Source: CALHVX01 sp039198065 (lineage in GTDB: Bacteria; Pseudomonadota; Gammaproteobacteria; Pseudomonadales; Azotimanducaceae). Taken from it: a stretch of DNA of 64,000 nucleotides. Numbering within the stretch: position 1 is the stretch's first letter; every line of letters starts with the position of its first letter. The stretch is from NCBI GenBank assembly GCA_039198065.1, contig JBCCTU010000001.1, positions 186,001-250,000 of the forward strand, read 5' to 3'. The notes under the pieces were generated by a model that saw only the letters and a list, made by a program, of their open reading frames with translations, had not been told where the DNA came from and ran no database searches. The position numbers and the translations under genes were made by a program. Below are positions 26,336 to 34,229 of this stretch, in pieces.

Positions 26336-28254
26336 CAGGCTTCGGCCAAACGCTGTTCGCCCGCTTGCCGTTTGCGCCGCTGGACCTCAATCAGCAGCAA
26401 TGACAACGCGGCCGGCGTAACCCCCGGAACACGGGACGCCTGAGCCAGGGTGAGTGGCCGTGCTTCCGCGAGCTTCTGGCGCAGCTCGTTTGACAAGCCG
26501 GCCAACGCGTCGTAGTCAATTTCTTCCGGAATTGCCAGTGACTCGTGGCGCCGGATCCGCTGTATCTCTTCATCCTGACGCTTGATGTAGCCCGCGTACT
26601 TGATCTCTGTCTCCGCGAGCTCTAAGACGACTCGATCTTGCTTGAGATGATCAGGGATCCCCAGAGGGTTTCGATCCGTGCTAACAAGAGACGCAACGGA
26701 TACCGCGGGCCGGCGCAGAAACGCTGGCAACGGCGTATCGCGCGTCACGGACTCACCGGTGGCGGCCTCCAGTTCGCGCGAGAGAGACGACCCGACGACC
26801 AGGTTCGTTGATTCCAGCTGGCGGCGAAGCTCGTCCAGCCGATCCATTTTTCCGGCGAAGGCGCGTGAGCGAGCGGAACCGACCAGCCCGAGCGAAACCC
26901 CCTGTTCGGTCAAGCGCTGATCGGCATTGTCCTCCCGCAGGCGCAAGCGATACTCGGCCCGGCTGGTGAACATTCGATAAGGTTCATTGGTGCCCAGGGT
27001 AATGAGATCGTCAACCATTACGCCGAGGTAGGCTTCGTCGCGCCGCGGACACCAGCCATCCTGACCGCCCACCAGCCGGGCCGCGTTGAGGCCTGCAAGC
27101 AACCCCTGAGCACCGGCTTCTTCATAGCCCGTGGTGCCGTTGATCTGGCCTGCAAAAAACAGCGCCGCAACCATTCGCGTTTCGAGCGTGGGTTTAAGAT
27201 CCCGCGGGTCAAAGAAGTCGTATTCGATGGCATACCCAGGGCGCGTAATGTGCGCGTTTTCAAAACCTTTAATTGAACGAACAAAGTTCACCTGAACGTC
27301 AAAGGGTAGACTGGTCGAAATGCCGTTCGGATACAGCTCGATCACGTTGAGCCCTTCCGGCTCGACGAAGATCTGATGCTGGTTACGATCGGCAAAGCGC
27401 ACAATCTTGTCTTCAATCGACGGGCAGTAGCGCGGACCGACGCCTTCAATTACTCCGCCGTACAGCGGCGACCGGTCGAGACTCTGACGAATGATGTCGT
27501 GTGTGCGTTCATTGGTATGAGCGACGTAACAGACGGTCTGTTCGGGATGATCCGCGGCGGTACTGAGGAACGACAGGCAGGGCGCGGGGTCTTCGCCCGG
27601 CTGTACATCCATTTGACTCAGATCAACGCTGCGGCGGTCGATGCGTGGAGGCGTACCGGTCTTGAGTCGGTCAACGCGAAACGGCAGCGCCCGCAGACGC
27701 GCGGCAAGCGCGTTGGACGGCGCGTCACCGGCACGACCACCGTCCTGCTGCGTTATGCCGATGTGTATTCGTCCGCCCAGGAACGTCCCCGTCGTCAGCA
27801 CAACGGCACCGGCGCGGAACGTCAGTCCCATCTGGGTTTCGACACCGGTCACCCGTCCTTGCTCGACGCATAGATCCGTAACGCTCTGCTGAAACAGATC
27901 CAGATTGGGCTGCGCTTCGACCAGCTCACGAATTGCCTGACGATAGAGGACGCGATCAGCCTGCGCCCGGGTAGCTCGGACCGCTGGGCCTTTGCTGCCA
28001 TTGAGCGTTCGGAACTGGATGCCGGCCCGATCTGCAGCACGCCCCATCGCTCCGTCGAGGGCATCAATTTCCCGTACCAGGTGGCTCTTTCCGATACCTC
28101 CGATGGCCGGATTACAGGACATCTGGCCGAGGGTCTCGATGCTCTGCGTCAGAAGCAGTGTCCGTGCACCTACGCGTGCCGCGGCCAGGGCGGCTTCAGT
28201 GCCCGCGTGGCCGCCACCGACCACGATTACGTCGTACTGTTTGTCAAAGTTCAT
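26335..28254 (-). CDS. mnmG: tRNA uridine-5-carboxymethylaminomethyl modification enzyme MnmG (GidA)
   Basis: The 639-residue FAD enzyme works with MnmE on U34 of certain tRNAs. The start is the ATG giving MNFDKQYDVIVVGGGHAGTEAALAAAR; the longer frame to 28323 is spurious. The FAD GxGxxG site, MSCNPAIGGIGKSHLVREIDALDG and the C-terminal EIDYDALAGLSNELRQKL are intact. It heads the mnmG-rsmG-parA-parB run. Confidence 0.98.
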   Translation of the reverse strand: MNFDKQYDVIVVGGGHAGTEAALAAARVGARTLLLTQSIETLGQMSCNPAIGGIGKSHLVREIDALDGAMGRAADRAGIQFRTLNGSKGPAVRATRAQADRVLYRQAIRELVEAQPNLDLFQQSVTDLCVEQGRVTGVETQMGLTFRAGAVVLTTGTFLGGRIHIGITQQDGGRAGDAPSNALAARLRALPFRVDRLKTGTPPRIDRRSVDLSQMDVQPGEDPAPCLSFLSTAADHPEQTVCYVAHTNERTHDIIRQSLDRSPLYGGVIEGVGPRYCPSIEDKIVRFADRNQHQIFVEPEGLNVIELYPNGISTSLPFDVQVNFVRSIKGFENAHITRPGYAIEYDFFDPRDLKPTLETRMVAALFFAGQINGTTGYEEAGAQGLLAGLNAARLVGGQDGWCPRRDEAYLGVMVDDLITLGTNEPYRMFTSRAEYRLRLREDNADQRLTEQGVSLGLVGSARSRAFAGKMDRLDELRRQLESTNLVVGSSLSRELEAATGESVTRDTPLPAFLRRPAVSVASLVSTDRNPLGIPDHLKQDRVVLELAETEIKYAGYIKRQDEEIQRIRRHESLAIPEEIDYDALAGLSNELRQKLAEARPLTLAQASRVPGVTPAALSLLLIEVQRRKRQAGEQRLAEA

Positions 28255-28347
28255 GGATGCAAATGCCCGGGTCGCCCTCGGCGGCGCGCAAGTATAGGAA
28301 AAGTCGGTGCGCCATCCCAACATCGAGGGCGCATCCCGGCACCGCGC

Positions 28348-29718
28348 TTACTTGCCGATGCAGAAGCTCGAGAAGATCTCTCCAAGCAGATCGTCTGCGC
28401 TCACCCGACCGACGATCGAGCCGAGCGCCTCGTGGGCCGAGCGCAGCTCTTCCGCAAACAGCTCCGGTGCGCGGGCCGATGAATCCTGAGCGAGAAAGTC
28501 TGCGGCCAGCGCGAGGGCGCCGGCGCAGTGTTCAAGCGCCTCGAGATGCCGCTGGCGCGCGCTGAAGCCCGGAGCGTCGCCACCAAAGCCCACCTGTTCG
28601 AGTAAGGTGGTGACAAGCTGTTCGACGCCTTCGCCGGTCTTCGCCGACAGCGGCAGCGGCCCCGGATCAGCGCTTGTGGATCGCAACGCGTCGTGTTGAT
28701 CGGCCAAAGACCGGCACAGCGTACGGGTTGCGGCCGCATCGAGGCAGTCAATTTTGTTCAGTACCGTAAGTCGTGGCACAGATTGCGGGAGGCCGCTGAC
28801 TTCCGGCAATGCGGGATCGGTCGCGTCGATGACCAAGAGACACAGATCAACCCGTTTGGCTCGTTCGATAGCGCGCCGAACGCCTTCCTGCTCGATCCGG
28901 TCGTTACTTTTCCTAAGCCCAGCGGTATCGATCAGGCGCACCGGCACGTCGTTGAGGGTCAGATCCACTTCGAGCAGATCCCGCGTAGTGCCCGGGATGT
29001 CGCTGACAATCGCGCGCTCTTCCTGGCCGAGTCGGTTCAGTAGGCTCGACTTACCCGCGTTCGGACGACCGAGTAAGGCGAGCTCAAGCCCTTCGGTCAC
29101 TACCCGCGCTGCACGTGCCGCCTGCAGCAGTTCCGCAAGCGTTTCCCGCGCAGCCGCAAGCCGGCGAGCAATCTCCGGTGCGGCGAGGTGATCGACGTCC
29201 TCCTCGTCCGGAAAATCCAGGCTCGCCTCAACGTACGTACGCAGCCAAAGAATGGAGGCGGCAAGCGATTCGACGGCGGCCGAGAAATCGCCGCGCAACG
29301 ACCGGAGCGCACTGCGAGCGGCGGCTTCAGATCCACTAGCAATGAGATCGGCAACGGCTTCTGCCTGTGCCAGATCGAGCTTGCCGTTCACGAAAGCGCG
29401 CTCGCTGAACTCTCCGGGGCGCGCCAGGCGGGCTCCAAGGGCTCGACACGCGTCGACGACCAACCGCAACACCATCGGTCCACCATGACCATGAAACTCG
29501 ACGATGTCTTCCCCGGTGAACGACGCCGGTGCCGGGAAACAGACGGCCATGCCCTGATCAATCGTTTCACCGGCTGCATTGAGAATGTTCCCGTACCGCA
29601 GTTCCCGCGGCCTAAGCGGTCGGGAAAACAATGCCGCAGCCAGGTCGAGCACGCCGACCCCAGACAAGCGGACGATACCGACGCCACCGAGCCCCGGTGG
29701 TGTTGCTACGGCAACGAT
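28348..29718 (-). CDS. mnmE: tRNA modification GTPase MnmE (TrmE) with unusual start
   Basis: The potassium-dependent GTPase partners with MnmG. It has a G1 loop GRPNAGKSSLLN, DIPGTTRD, NKIDCLD and the C-terminal FCIGK ending that carries the essential Cys. The conserved N-terminal folate-domain strand IVAVATPPGLGGVGIVRLSG is encoded from 29718, but the frame has no ATG, GTG or TTG between the in-frame yidC stop (29797-29799) and a TTG at 29667 that would delete this strand. The ATC at 29716-29718, with GAGG six bases upstream, gives 456 residues, the usual family length, and is used here. CTG at 29791-29793 is the other candidate. The intervening DNA is a 12-bp imperfect tandem repeat. Confidence 0.9.
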   Translation of the reverse strand: MVAVATPPGLGGVGIVRLSGVGVLDLAAALFSRPLRPRELRYGNILNAAGETIDQGMAVCFPAPASFTGEDIVEFHGHGGPMVLRLVVDACRALGARLARPGEFSERAFVNGKLDLAQAEAVADLIASGSEAAARSALRSLRGDFSAAVESLAASILWLRTYVEASLDFPDEEDVDHLAAPEIARRLAAARETLAELLQAARAARVVTEGLELALLGRPNAGKSSLLNRLGQEERAIVSDIPGTTRDLLEVDLTLNDVPVRLIDTAGLRKSNDRIEQEGVRRAIERAKRVDLCLLVIDATDPALPEVSGLPQSVPRLTVLNKIDCLDAAATRTLCRSLADQHDALRSTSADPGPLPLSAKTGEGVEQLVTTLLEQVGFGGDAPGFSARQRHLEALEHCAGALALAADFLAQDSSARAPELFAEELRSAHEALGSIVGRVSADDLLGEIFSSFCIGK

Positions 29719-29742
29719 GGGTTCCCTCGGCTCGGCGAGCCC

Positions 29743-29792
29743 AGATCCGAGTGAAGATCCGGGTGAAGGTCCGGGTGCAGCGTCGGGTAACA
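29743..29792. repeat. imperfect 12-bp tandem repeat in the yidC-mnmE junction
   Basis: On the plus strand about four units follow one another: AGATCCGAGTGA, AGATCCGGGTGA, AGGTCCGGGTGC, AGCGTCGGGTAA. Because the unit is a multiple of three it keeps the mnmE frame open (Pro/Ser/Gly-rich if translated). It lies just where the mnmE start should be. Confidence 0.7.
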
Positions 29793-29796
29793 GGAC

Positions 29797-31521
29797 CTAA
29801 GCCTTGGCCGTAGCCAGATCGAACTGCCGCATGACAAACCACTGCTGGGCAATGCTCAGCACGTTGTTGACGAGCCAGTAGAGCACCAGGCCGGCCGGGA
29901 AAAAGAGAAACAGCGCGGTGAACATTATCGGCATCATCTTCATGACCCGGACCTGCATCGGGTCGCCCATGACCGGCGACAGCTGCTGCTGCAGGTACAT
30001 GCTGGCACCCATGAGCAGCGGCAGTATGAACAGCGGATCCATGATCGAGAGGTCGTCGATCCAGAGCAGGAACGGTGCCTGGCGAAGCTCCACACTTTCG
30101 TAAAGCACCCAATACAAGGCAAGGAAGATCGGCATCGGCAGCAGCATCGGTAAGCAGCCACCCAACGGGTTCACGCCCTCCTTCTGATACAGCTTCATCA
30201 TCTCTTGCGATAGCTTCTGACGATCCGATGCAAAGCGCTCCTGTAATCGCTTCATTTGCGGGGCGACGCGGCGCATGTTCGCCATGGAGACATAAGCCTT
30301 AGCGGATAGCGGGTAGAGGATCAGCTTGACCGCCAGCGTCAACAAGATGATCGCGATGCCCCAGTTGCCGGTGATCGAGTAGAACCACTTGAGGATCTTG
30401 AACAGCGGCACCGCCAGCCACCACAGGAACCCATAGTCGACGGTGAGATTCAGGTTCGGAGCGATTTCCTCTAACCGATCCTGATCCTTAGGCCCGACAT
30501 AGAAGTGCGCCAGCAAATTGGTCGACGCGCCCGGAGCCAAGTCCACGGGCGGTGCGACGAACCCGAAGGTGTAGATCCCATCGGCTCGCTTGCGCCCGAA
30601 GTAGCGGTGCGTTTGATCCGGCGGTGCGATCCAGGCAGACAGGAAGTAATGCTGCAGAAACGCAATCCAGCCACCCTCGACGGATTCGGCGTAACTGCCA
30701 TCGTCGATGTCGTCAAAGGACAGCTTTTCGTAGCGGCTTTCGGCCGTGGTCAACGCGGCGCCGACGTAGGGCTGCGGCCCAAGCGCCATCCCTTCACCAC
30801 CCGGTGGATCGGCAGCGTCCCGCTTGATCTGAGCAAACAGCGCCGTCTGCAACGCCTTAGAGGTCCGGTTCGTGAGCTCGTAGTGCATTTCTACGAGGTA
30901 GTCGTTGGGCTGAAAAACGAACCGCTTAACGACCTCAAAACCATCGATATTCGTTGTAAAGACCACGTCTAGCGGTGTGTTTTCCGTAAGTGAGTATTCA
31001 CTTTGCGTTGCGCTGAACACGGGCCGGGACCCTTTGTCGATCCCATCTCTGCCGATCAGCCCGCTTTGTGCGACGTAGGTTCGCCCCTGACCCTGGTTTA
31101 GCAGAACCATGGGGATGTCCGGATTGTCGCCGGTGATCGGATACTTCGGCAGCTGGGCGCGAACAATGTCACCGCCGTAGCGGTCTATCCAGACTTCGAG
31201 GGTGGGCGTGGTGACCTTCACCAACCGCTCGGCATCGAGTGCTGCAACCGGTGCAGCGGCGGGGGCGAGGGCTCCCGATCCAATCAGCGCATCATCAGGA
31301 ACATCGCTCGACGCAGCTGTCGATGGCGCAGGTGGAGCGTCTGGCGGCAGGTCGGACGGTGAATCGGGGACCACCGCGCGTGCGCCGGGCGTTGGCGGTT
31401 CGGAAAACCCTGCGGCATCGACGGCCTGCCCATAGTCACGACTCCATTGGATGATCAAAAAATAGCCCGTGGCCGCCAGGCCGAGCAGGAGCAGAATCCG
31501 TTGAACTTCCGTGGGCAGCAC
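29797..31521 (-). CDS. yidC: membrane protein insertase YidC
   Basis: The 574-residue Oxa1-family insertase has a first transmembrane helix at residues 5-22, a large periplasmic beta domain (about 70-340) and five further membrane segments (about 350-560). The cytoplasmic loop carries RRVAPQMKRLQERFASDRQKLSQEMMKLYQKEGVNPLGGCLPMLLPMP. It works with Sec or alone, and its partner gene yidD is immediately upstream with a two-base gap. Its stop is in frame with mnmE. Confidence 0.98.
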   Translation of the reverse strand: MLPTEVQRILLLLGLAATGYFLIIQWSRDYGQAVDAAGFSEPPTPGARAVVPDSPSDLPPDAPPAPSTAASSDVPDDALIGSGALAPAAAPVAALDAERLVKVTTPTLEVWIDRYGGDIVRAQLPKYPITGDNPDIPMVLLNQGQGRTYVAQSGLIGRDGIDKGSRPVFSATQSEYSLTENTPLDVVFTTNIDGFEVVKRFVFQPNDYLVEMHYELTNRTSKALQTALFAQIKRDAADPPGGEGMALGPQPYVGAALTTAESRYEKLSFDDIDDGSYAESVEGGWIAFLQHYFLSAWIAPPDQTHRYFGRKRADGIYTFGFVAPPVDLAPGASTNLLAHFYVGPKDQDRLEEIAPNLNLTVDYGFLWWLAVPLFKILKWFYSITGNWGIAIILLTLAVKLILYPLSAKAYVSMANMRRVAPQMKRLQERFASDRQKLSQEMMKLYQKEGVNPLGGCLPMLLPMPIFLALYWVLYESVELRQAPFLLWIDDLSIMDPLFILPLLMGASMYLQQQLSPVMGDPMQVRVMKMMPIMFTALFLFFPAGLVLYWLVNNVLSIAQQWFVMRQFDLATAKA

Positions 31522-31523
31522 GC

Positions 31524-31784
31524 CTACCTCGTTGTCTGTGCGGGAATTGAATCAGGCACGGGGTCAAAGCCTCCGCGTGCAAAGGGGTGGCAGCGCAGTA
31601 ACCGAGTGGTCGTAAGCCACAGGCCGCGGAGCGCACCGTGCCGCTTAAGGGCTTCAATGCCGTAATGCGAGCAGGTTGGATGGTGTCGGCACTGGTTCCC
31701 GATGAGCGGACTAAGCGTCAGTTGGTAGCCCCGGATTGCGCCGACCAGGAGGTAAACCACAGCACGATCCAGGCTCCGGAGCAT
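31524..31784 (-). CDS. yidD: membrane protein insertion efficiency factor YidD
   Basis: An 86-residue small protein with an amphipathic helix followed by the signature RGYQLTLSPLIGNQCRHHPTCSHYGIEAL and PFARGGFDPVP; three cysteines are in the usual places. The start is set at the ATG (MLRSLDRAV) to match family length. The frame is open to 31919, where an ATG sits directly against GGAGG, so a longer product cannot be excluded. Confidence 0.9.
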   Translation of the reverse strand: MLRSLDRAVVYLLVGAIRGYQLTLSPLIGNQCRHHPTCSHYGIEALKRHGALRGLWLTTTRLLRCHPFARGGFDPVPDSIPAQTTR

Positions 31785-31939
31785 ACGTAACAACGCAGAC
31801 TCACGGGGTTGTTGTTCCTCGATAAGAGGTTGAGATCGTTCGCGCGGGGAATTCACCGGAGCTCCAAGTCGCCTGACAGCCGTAGGTCGCGTTCCGCAGG
31901 GGAACGGTACGCCATCCATCCTCCGGCGCGGCAGTGTAC

Positions 31940-32296
31940 CTAAACTCTTTCCCGGACCACACGGCGCAGAAGCGATTCGACCTGCTCCCGCGGGTTTTCC
32001 AGAACATCTAGCTGGAGGGGCTGTACGACGAGATCAACGGAAGGCAGCCGCGCATGCCAGAGACGAAAGGCTTCCCGGATCTGCCGCTTCACCTGATTTC
32101 GGTCGACAGCCCGCGGCAGCACCCGCTTCGCAACCACCAGTCCAAGCCGCGCGCCGTTCGGCGAATGGCGCCCGATCAGCCGGATGGATCGGCTTCGGTA
32201 GCTGAAGTCTCGATGCTTGAACACCGCGTCGAAGTCAGCGGCGGTTAGCAGCCGGCGGGATCTTGGGAAACCCTCATTTGGGGGTGTGAGTGTCAC
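31940..32296 (-). CDS. rnpA: ribonuclease P protein component
   Basis: The 118-residue basic protein subunit supports the RNase P RNA in 5' tRNA maturation. The RNR-type motif appears as AVDRNQVKRQIREAFR (about residues 65-80), preceded by LGLVVAKRVLPRA. It lies between rpmH and yidD in the classic order. Confidence 0.96.
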   Translation of the reverse strand: MTLTPPNEGFPRSRRLLTAADFDAVFKHRDFSYRSRSIRLIGRHSPNGARLGLVVAKRVLPRAVDRNQVKRQIREAFRLWHARLPSVDLVVQPLQLDVLENPREQVESLLRRVVRERV

Positions 32297-32423
32297 GGTT
32301 GGGCCTCAACACCCGCCTAAACGAGAATGTACGAGCCTAAGACCCGCTACGAGGCATCAGGAGCTTCAGCGGGACGAACGCACCGGTGGAATCTCGCGCC
32401 GTTCTGAGGCGTCAAATCAGCGC

Positions 32424-32558
32424 TTAGGCGGACAGGCGTTTGCGACCGCGGGCGCGGCGGGCGTTGATGACCTTGCGCCCGTTTTTGGTCGCCATTCGTG
32501 CGCGAAACCCGTGCGTTCGCTTGCGCTTGAGATTGCTCGGCTGAAAGGTGCGTTTCAT
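32424..32558 (-). CDS. rpmH: 50S ribosomal protein L34
   Basis: This short 44-residue gene reads MKRTFQPSNLKRKRTHGFRA, then RMATKNGRKVINARR-type sequence and ends KRLSA. It is a full-length, highly conserved L34, very rich in Arg and Lys. It begins the rpmH-rnpA-yidD-yidC run on the minus strand and marks the left border of the origin region. Confidence 0.98.
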   Translation of the reverse strand: MKRTFQPSNLKRKRTHGFRARMATKNGRKVINARRARGRKRLSA

Positions 32559-32713
32559 GTGATCTTCCGAACGTAAACAAATTAGACAAAGTCTTCCATG
32601 CCCTGAGCGGTGGCTCGACCGGGCAGAACAACCGTTCGGCTGTCCTCCCCGGACTTTCTTGCACCAGCTTTCTGACGCACGGCGGGCGACATACGACCAA
32701 AACCGGGCAGCGG

Positions 32714-32742
32714 ATACTATGGATCAAGGCGATATCTGTCAA
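32714..32742 (-). promoter_or_regulatory. candidate rpmH promoter
   Basis: On the minus strand a perfect TTGACA (32737-32742) is followed after 17 bp by TAGTAT (32714-32719), giving a start near 32707 and a leader of about 150 nt before rpmH. It would drive rpmH-rnpA-yidD-yidC. Confidence 0.65.
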
Positions 32743-32904
32743 CGCGCAGCCGTGCTCGGCTGACGATTTCCACAGGTCGAAACTCGAACGCAGACAGCGC
32801 GTGGGCTAAATGGAAGGTTGCGTCTCAACCAGTTTCAGATTGGTCTCTGCTAAGTCCTTGCTAGGTTTCTGCAGTCGCTTGGCTCCTGCTTTGTCTTGGC
32901 TCCT

Positions 32905-32961
32905 GACTTAGCCCCCGACTTAGCCCCCGACTTAGCCCCCGACTTAGCCCCTGACTTAGCC
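32905..32961. repeat. 12-bp tandem array GACTTAGCCCCC
   Basis: There are three identical units, one with a final T, and a fifth partial GACTTAGCC. It is preceded by two copies of CTTGGCTCCTG (32878-32888, 32895-32905). It is not a CRISPR: the units are contiguous with no spacers. It lies in the rpmH-proximal half of the origin region. Confidence 0.9.
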
Positions 32962-33221
32962 AGTGCCTCTGCTCCTGCTTTTGCCCGGGAGGCGACGGCC
33001 AGTTTTCCCATGTGTAAGGAATAAAGAATCTGTATTTATAGAAAAAGTTGTTATTGCTATTACCGCTTTCGATTCTGTGAGTAAGTGTCCTAACGCCTTG
33101 TCAGCGCTCGCTTACGTCGTTGGAAAAAGCTTGGACCTGACTCGGGGAATAGAGCCTCACATCCGGTGAACGAGTTGGTCTTCCGCCGAGAGCATGCAGT
33201 TTGTTCAGGCATTGATTTCGG

Positions 33222-33230
33222 TTTTCCACA
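33222..33230 (+). promoter_or_regulatory. candidate DnaA box
   Basis: TTTTCCACA fits the relaxed DnaA-box pattern TTWTNCACA at every position. It is the best match in the origin gap; other sites need one or more mismatches. Confidence 0.55.
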
Positions 33231-33702
33231 GGTTGTCCTCGGACATACACTCGTTGCCCGTGAACCGGCTTGTTATCGATGAATTTCTCAAAGTTTGCGT
33301 AAGTGTCTGATGTCGAAAGAGTCGAAAAAAAAAACTGAAAAACCTCATGTGAAGCCATAGCCAAGCTCATGTGAATGTGACAAATTCGCTTCCCCCTGAA
33401 CGGCTGGCGGCGGAAAACATTGGAAGGCATTACGCACCACGCCGCTGATTCCCACACGAAGAAACACGTACTACGGAGCCAAAGCTTTTTTGGTTCCTGT
33501 TTTGGTTTGCACAGAGATTCCCGCATTGGTTCGCATCTTGCTTCCTGGGATTGGTTTTCGTGATGGATCGGCATGGTGTGGATTTAGTGATAGCGCGTCC
33601 GATAGTGATTCCAACGCCACCGAGTTTTGTGAGAAGCGGGGCTTGGAAGCTAAGTGGTTCCGAGAAAAGCTGTCCTGAGAAATACGCAAAATGAAAGGCT
33701 AG

Positions 33703-33750
33703 AAGCGAAGCTAGAAGTTAGAAATGTGAAGTTGAAAGCAAGCTTCGCTT
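33703..33750. repeat. inverted repeat beside the purine-rich tract
   Basis: AAGCGAAGCT (33703-33712) and AGCTTCGCTT (33741-33750) are exact inverted copies with a 28-bp purine-rich loop, just upstream of the duplicated 15-mer. Confidence 0.6.
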
Positions 33751-33761
33751 AGATCAGTTAC

Positions 33762-33791
33762 AGAAAGATAAGCAAAAGAAAGATAAGCAAA
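33762..33791 (+). repeat. duplicated AT-rich 15-mer (candidate unwinding element)
   Basis: AGAAAGATAAGCAAA occurs twice back to back, followed by a degenerate third copy (AAAAACAAGCAGATAAAGA). The whole 33660-33840 stretch is strongly purine-biased on the plus strand. AT-rich direct repeats beside DnaA sites are typical of duplex-unwinding elements; the role here is inference. Confidence 0.55.
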
Positions 33792-33839
33792 AAAACAAGC
33801 AGATAAAGACAACCAAAGAAAGTAGCAAGTAAAAGACCA

Positions 33840-33976
33840 GCGACCCACTAAAGGGGTCGCAAAAGAAGTCTTAACCAGAGCGGCAAAGACAGCCAGGAGG
33901 CTGTAAAAAGACAGTCAGCTGTCACACCTGACGTCGCCGCTCTTCGTTCGAGCTGTGAGAGCCTGGTGGCTCACAG
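33840..33976. repeat. series of three hairpins upstream of dnaA
   Basis: GCGACCC/GGGTCGC (33840-33860, loop 7), ACAGCC/GGCTGT (33889-33904, loop 4) and CTGTGAG(AG)CC/GGCTCACAG (33952-33976, with a bulge) follow each other. A fourth, CGGTCGA/TCGACCG, is at 34040-34056. They may structure the dnaA leader or the origin. None has a clear terminator U-tract on the plus strand. Confidence 0.55.
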
Positions 33977-34229
33977 TCTCAAGTTTGGCGTCGCAGTGTT
34001 CGATGCCCGTTACACCAGATTCCAGAACTGAATACGCAGCGGTCGACCCTCGACCGTAGGCATCGTTCGCGCGGAATCCGAGGACTGGGTTTCCGAACGA
34101 CCAGGGCTCTTTGCGTTTGAAAGTCTGGGAAGGGGCCTCGTACGCCGTACTTTCGTACGCCGTGTAAGGCACGACACAGACGGTTGAATCAACCACGCAG
34201 AAAATGCAGCGCGTTGGGGGCGCTATTGA

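Larger units (their letters stand above)
32559..34229. other. replication origin (oriC) region, 1.67 kb non-coding
   Basis: This is the gap between divergent rpmH and dnaA, the usual oriC place in many gammaproteobacteria. It is much more AT- and repeat-rich than its surroundings. It holds a promoter for rpmH, a 12-bp tandem array (32905-32961), one relaxed-consensus DnaA box (33222-33230), weaker boxes at 32766-32774, 33076-33084 and 33505-33513, four TTGGTT elements around 33490-33560, a purine-rich tract with a duplicated 15-mer (33762-33791), and four hairpins at 33840-34056. Open frames here are short and lack family resemblance. No exact TTATCCACA was found. Origin function is inferred from gene order and transcription divergence. 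Confidence 0.8.

Noticed and set aside
32905..32961. CRISPR array
   Set aside because: The repeat units are 12 bp and contiguous with no spacers, and there are no cas genes in the window.
33915..34196. 93-codon minus-strand frame in the origin region
   Set aside because: Covers hairpins and repeats, no ribosome site or protein resemblance; treated as non-coding.
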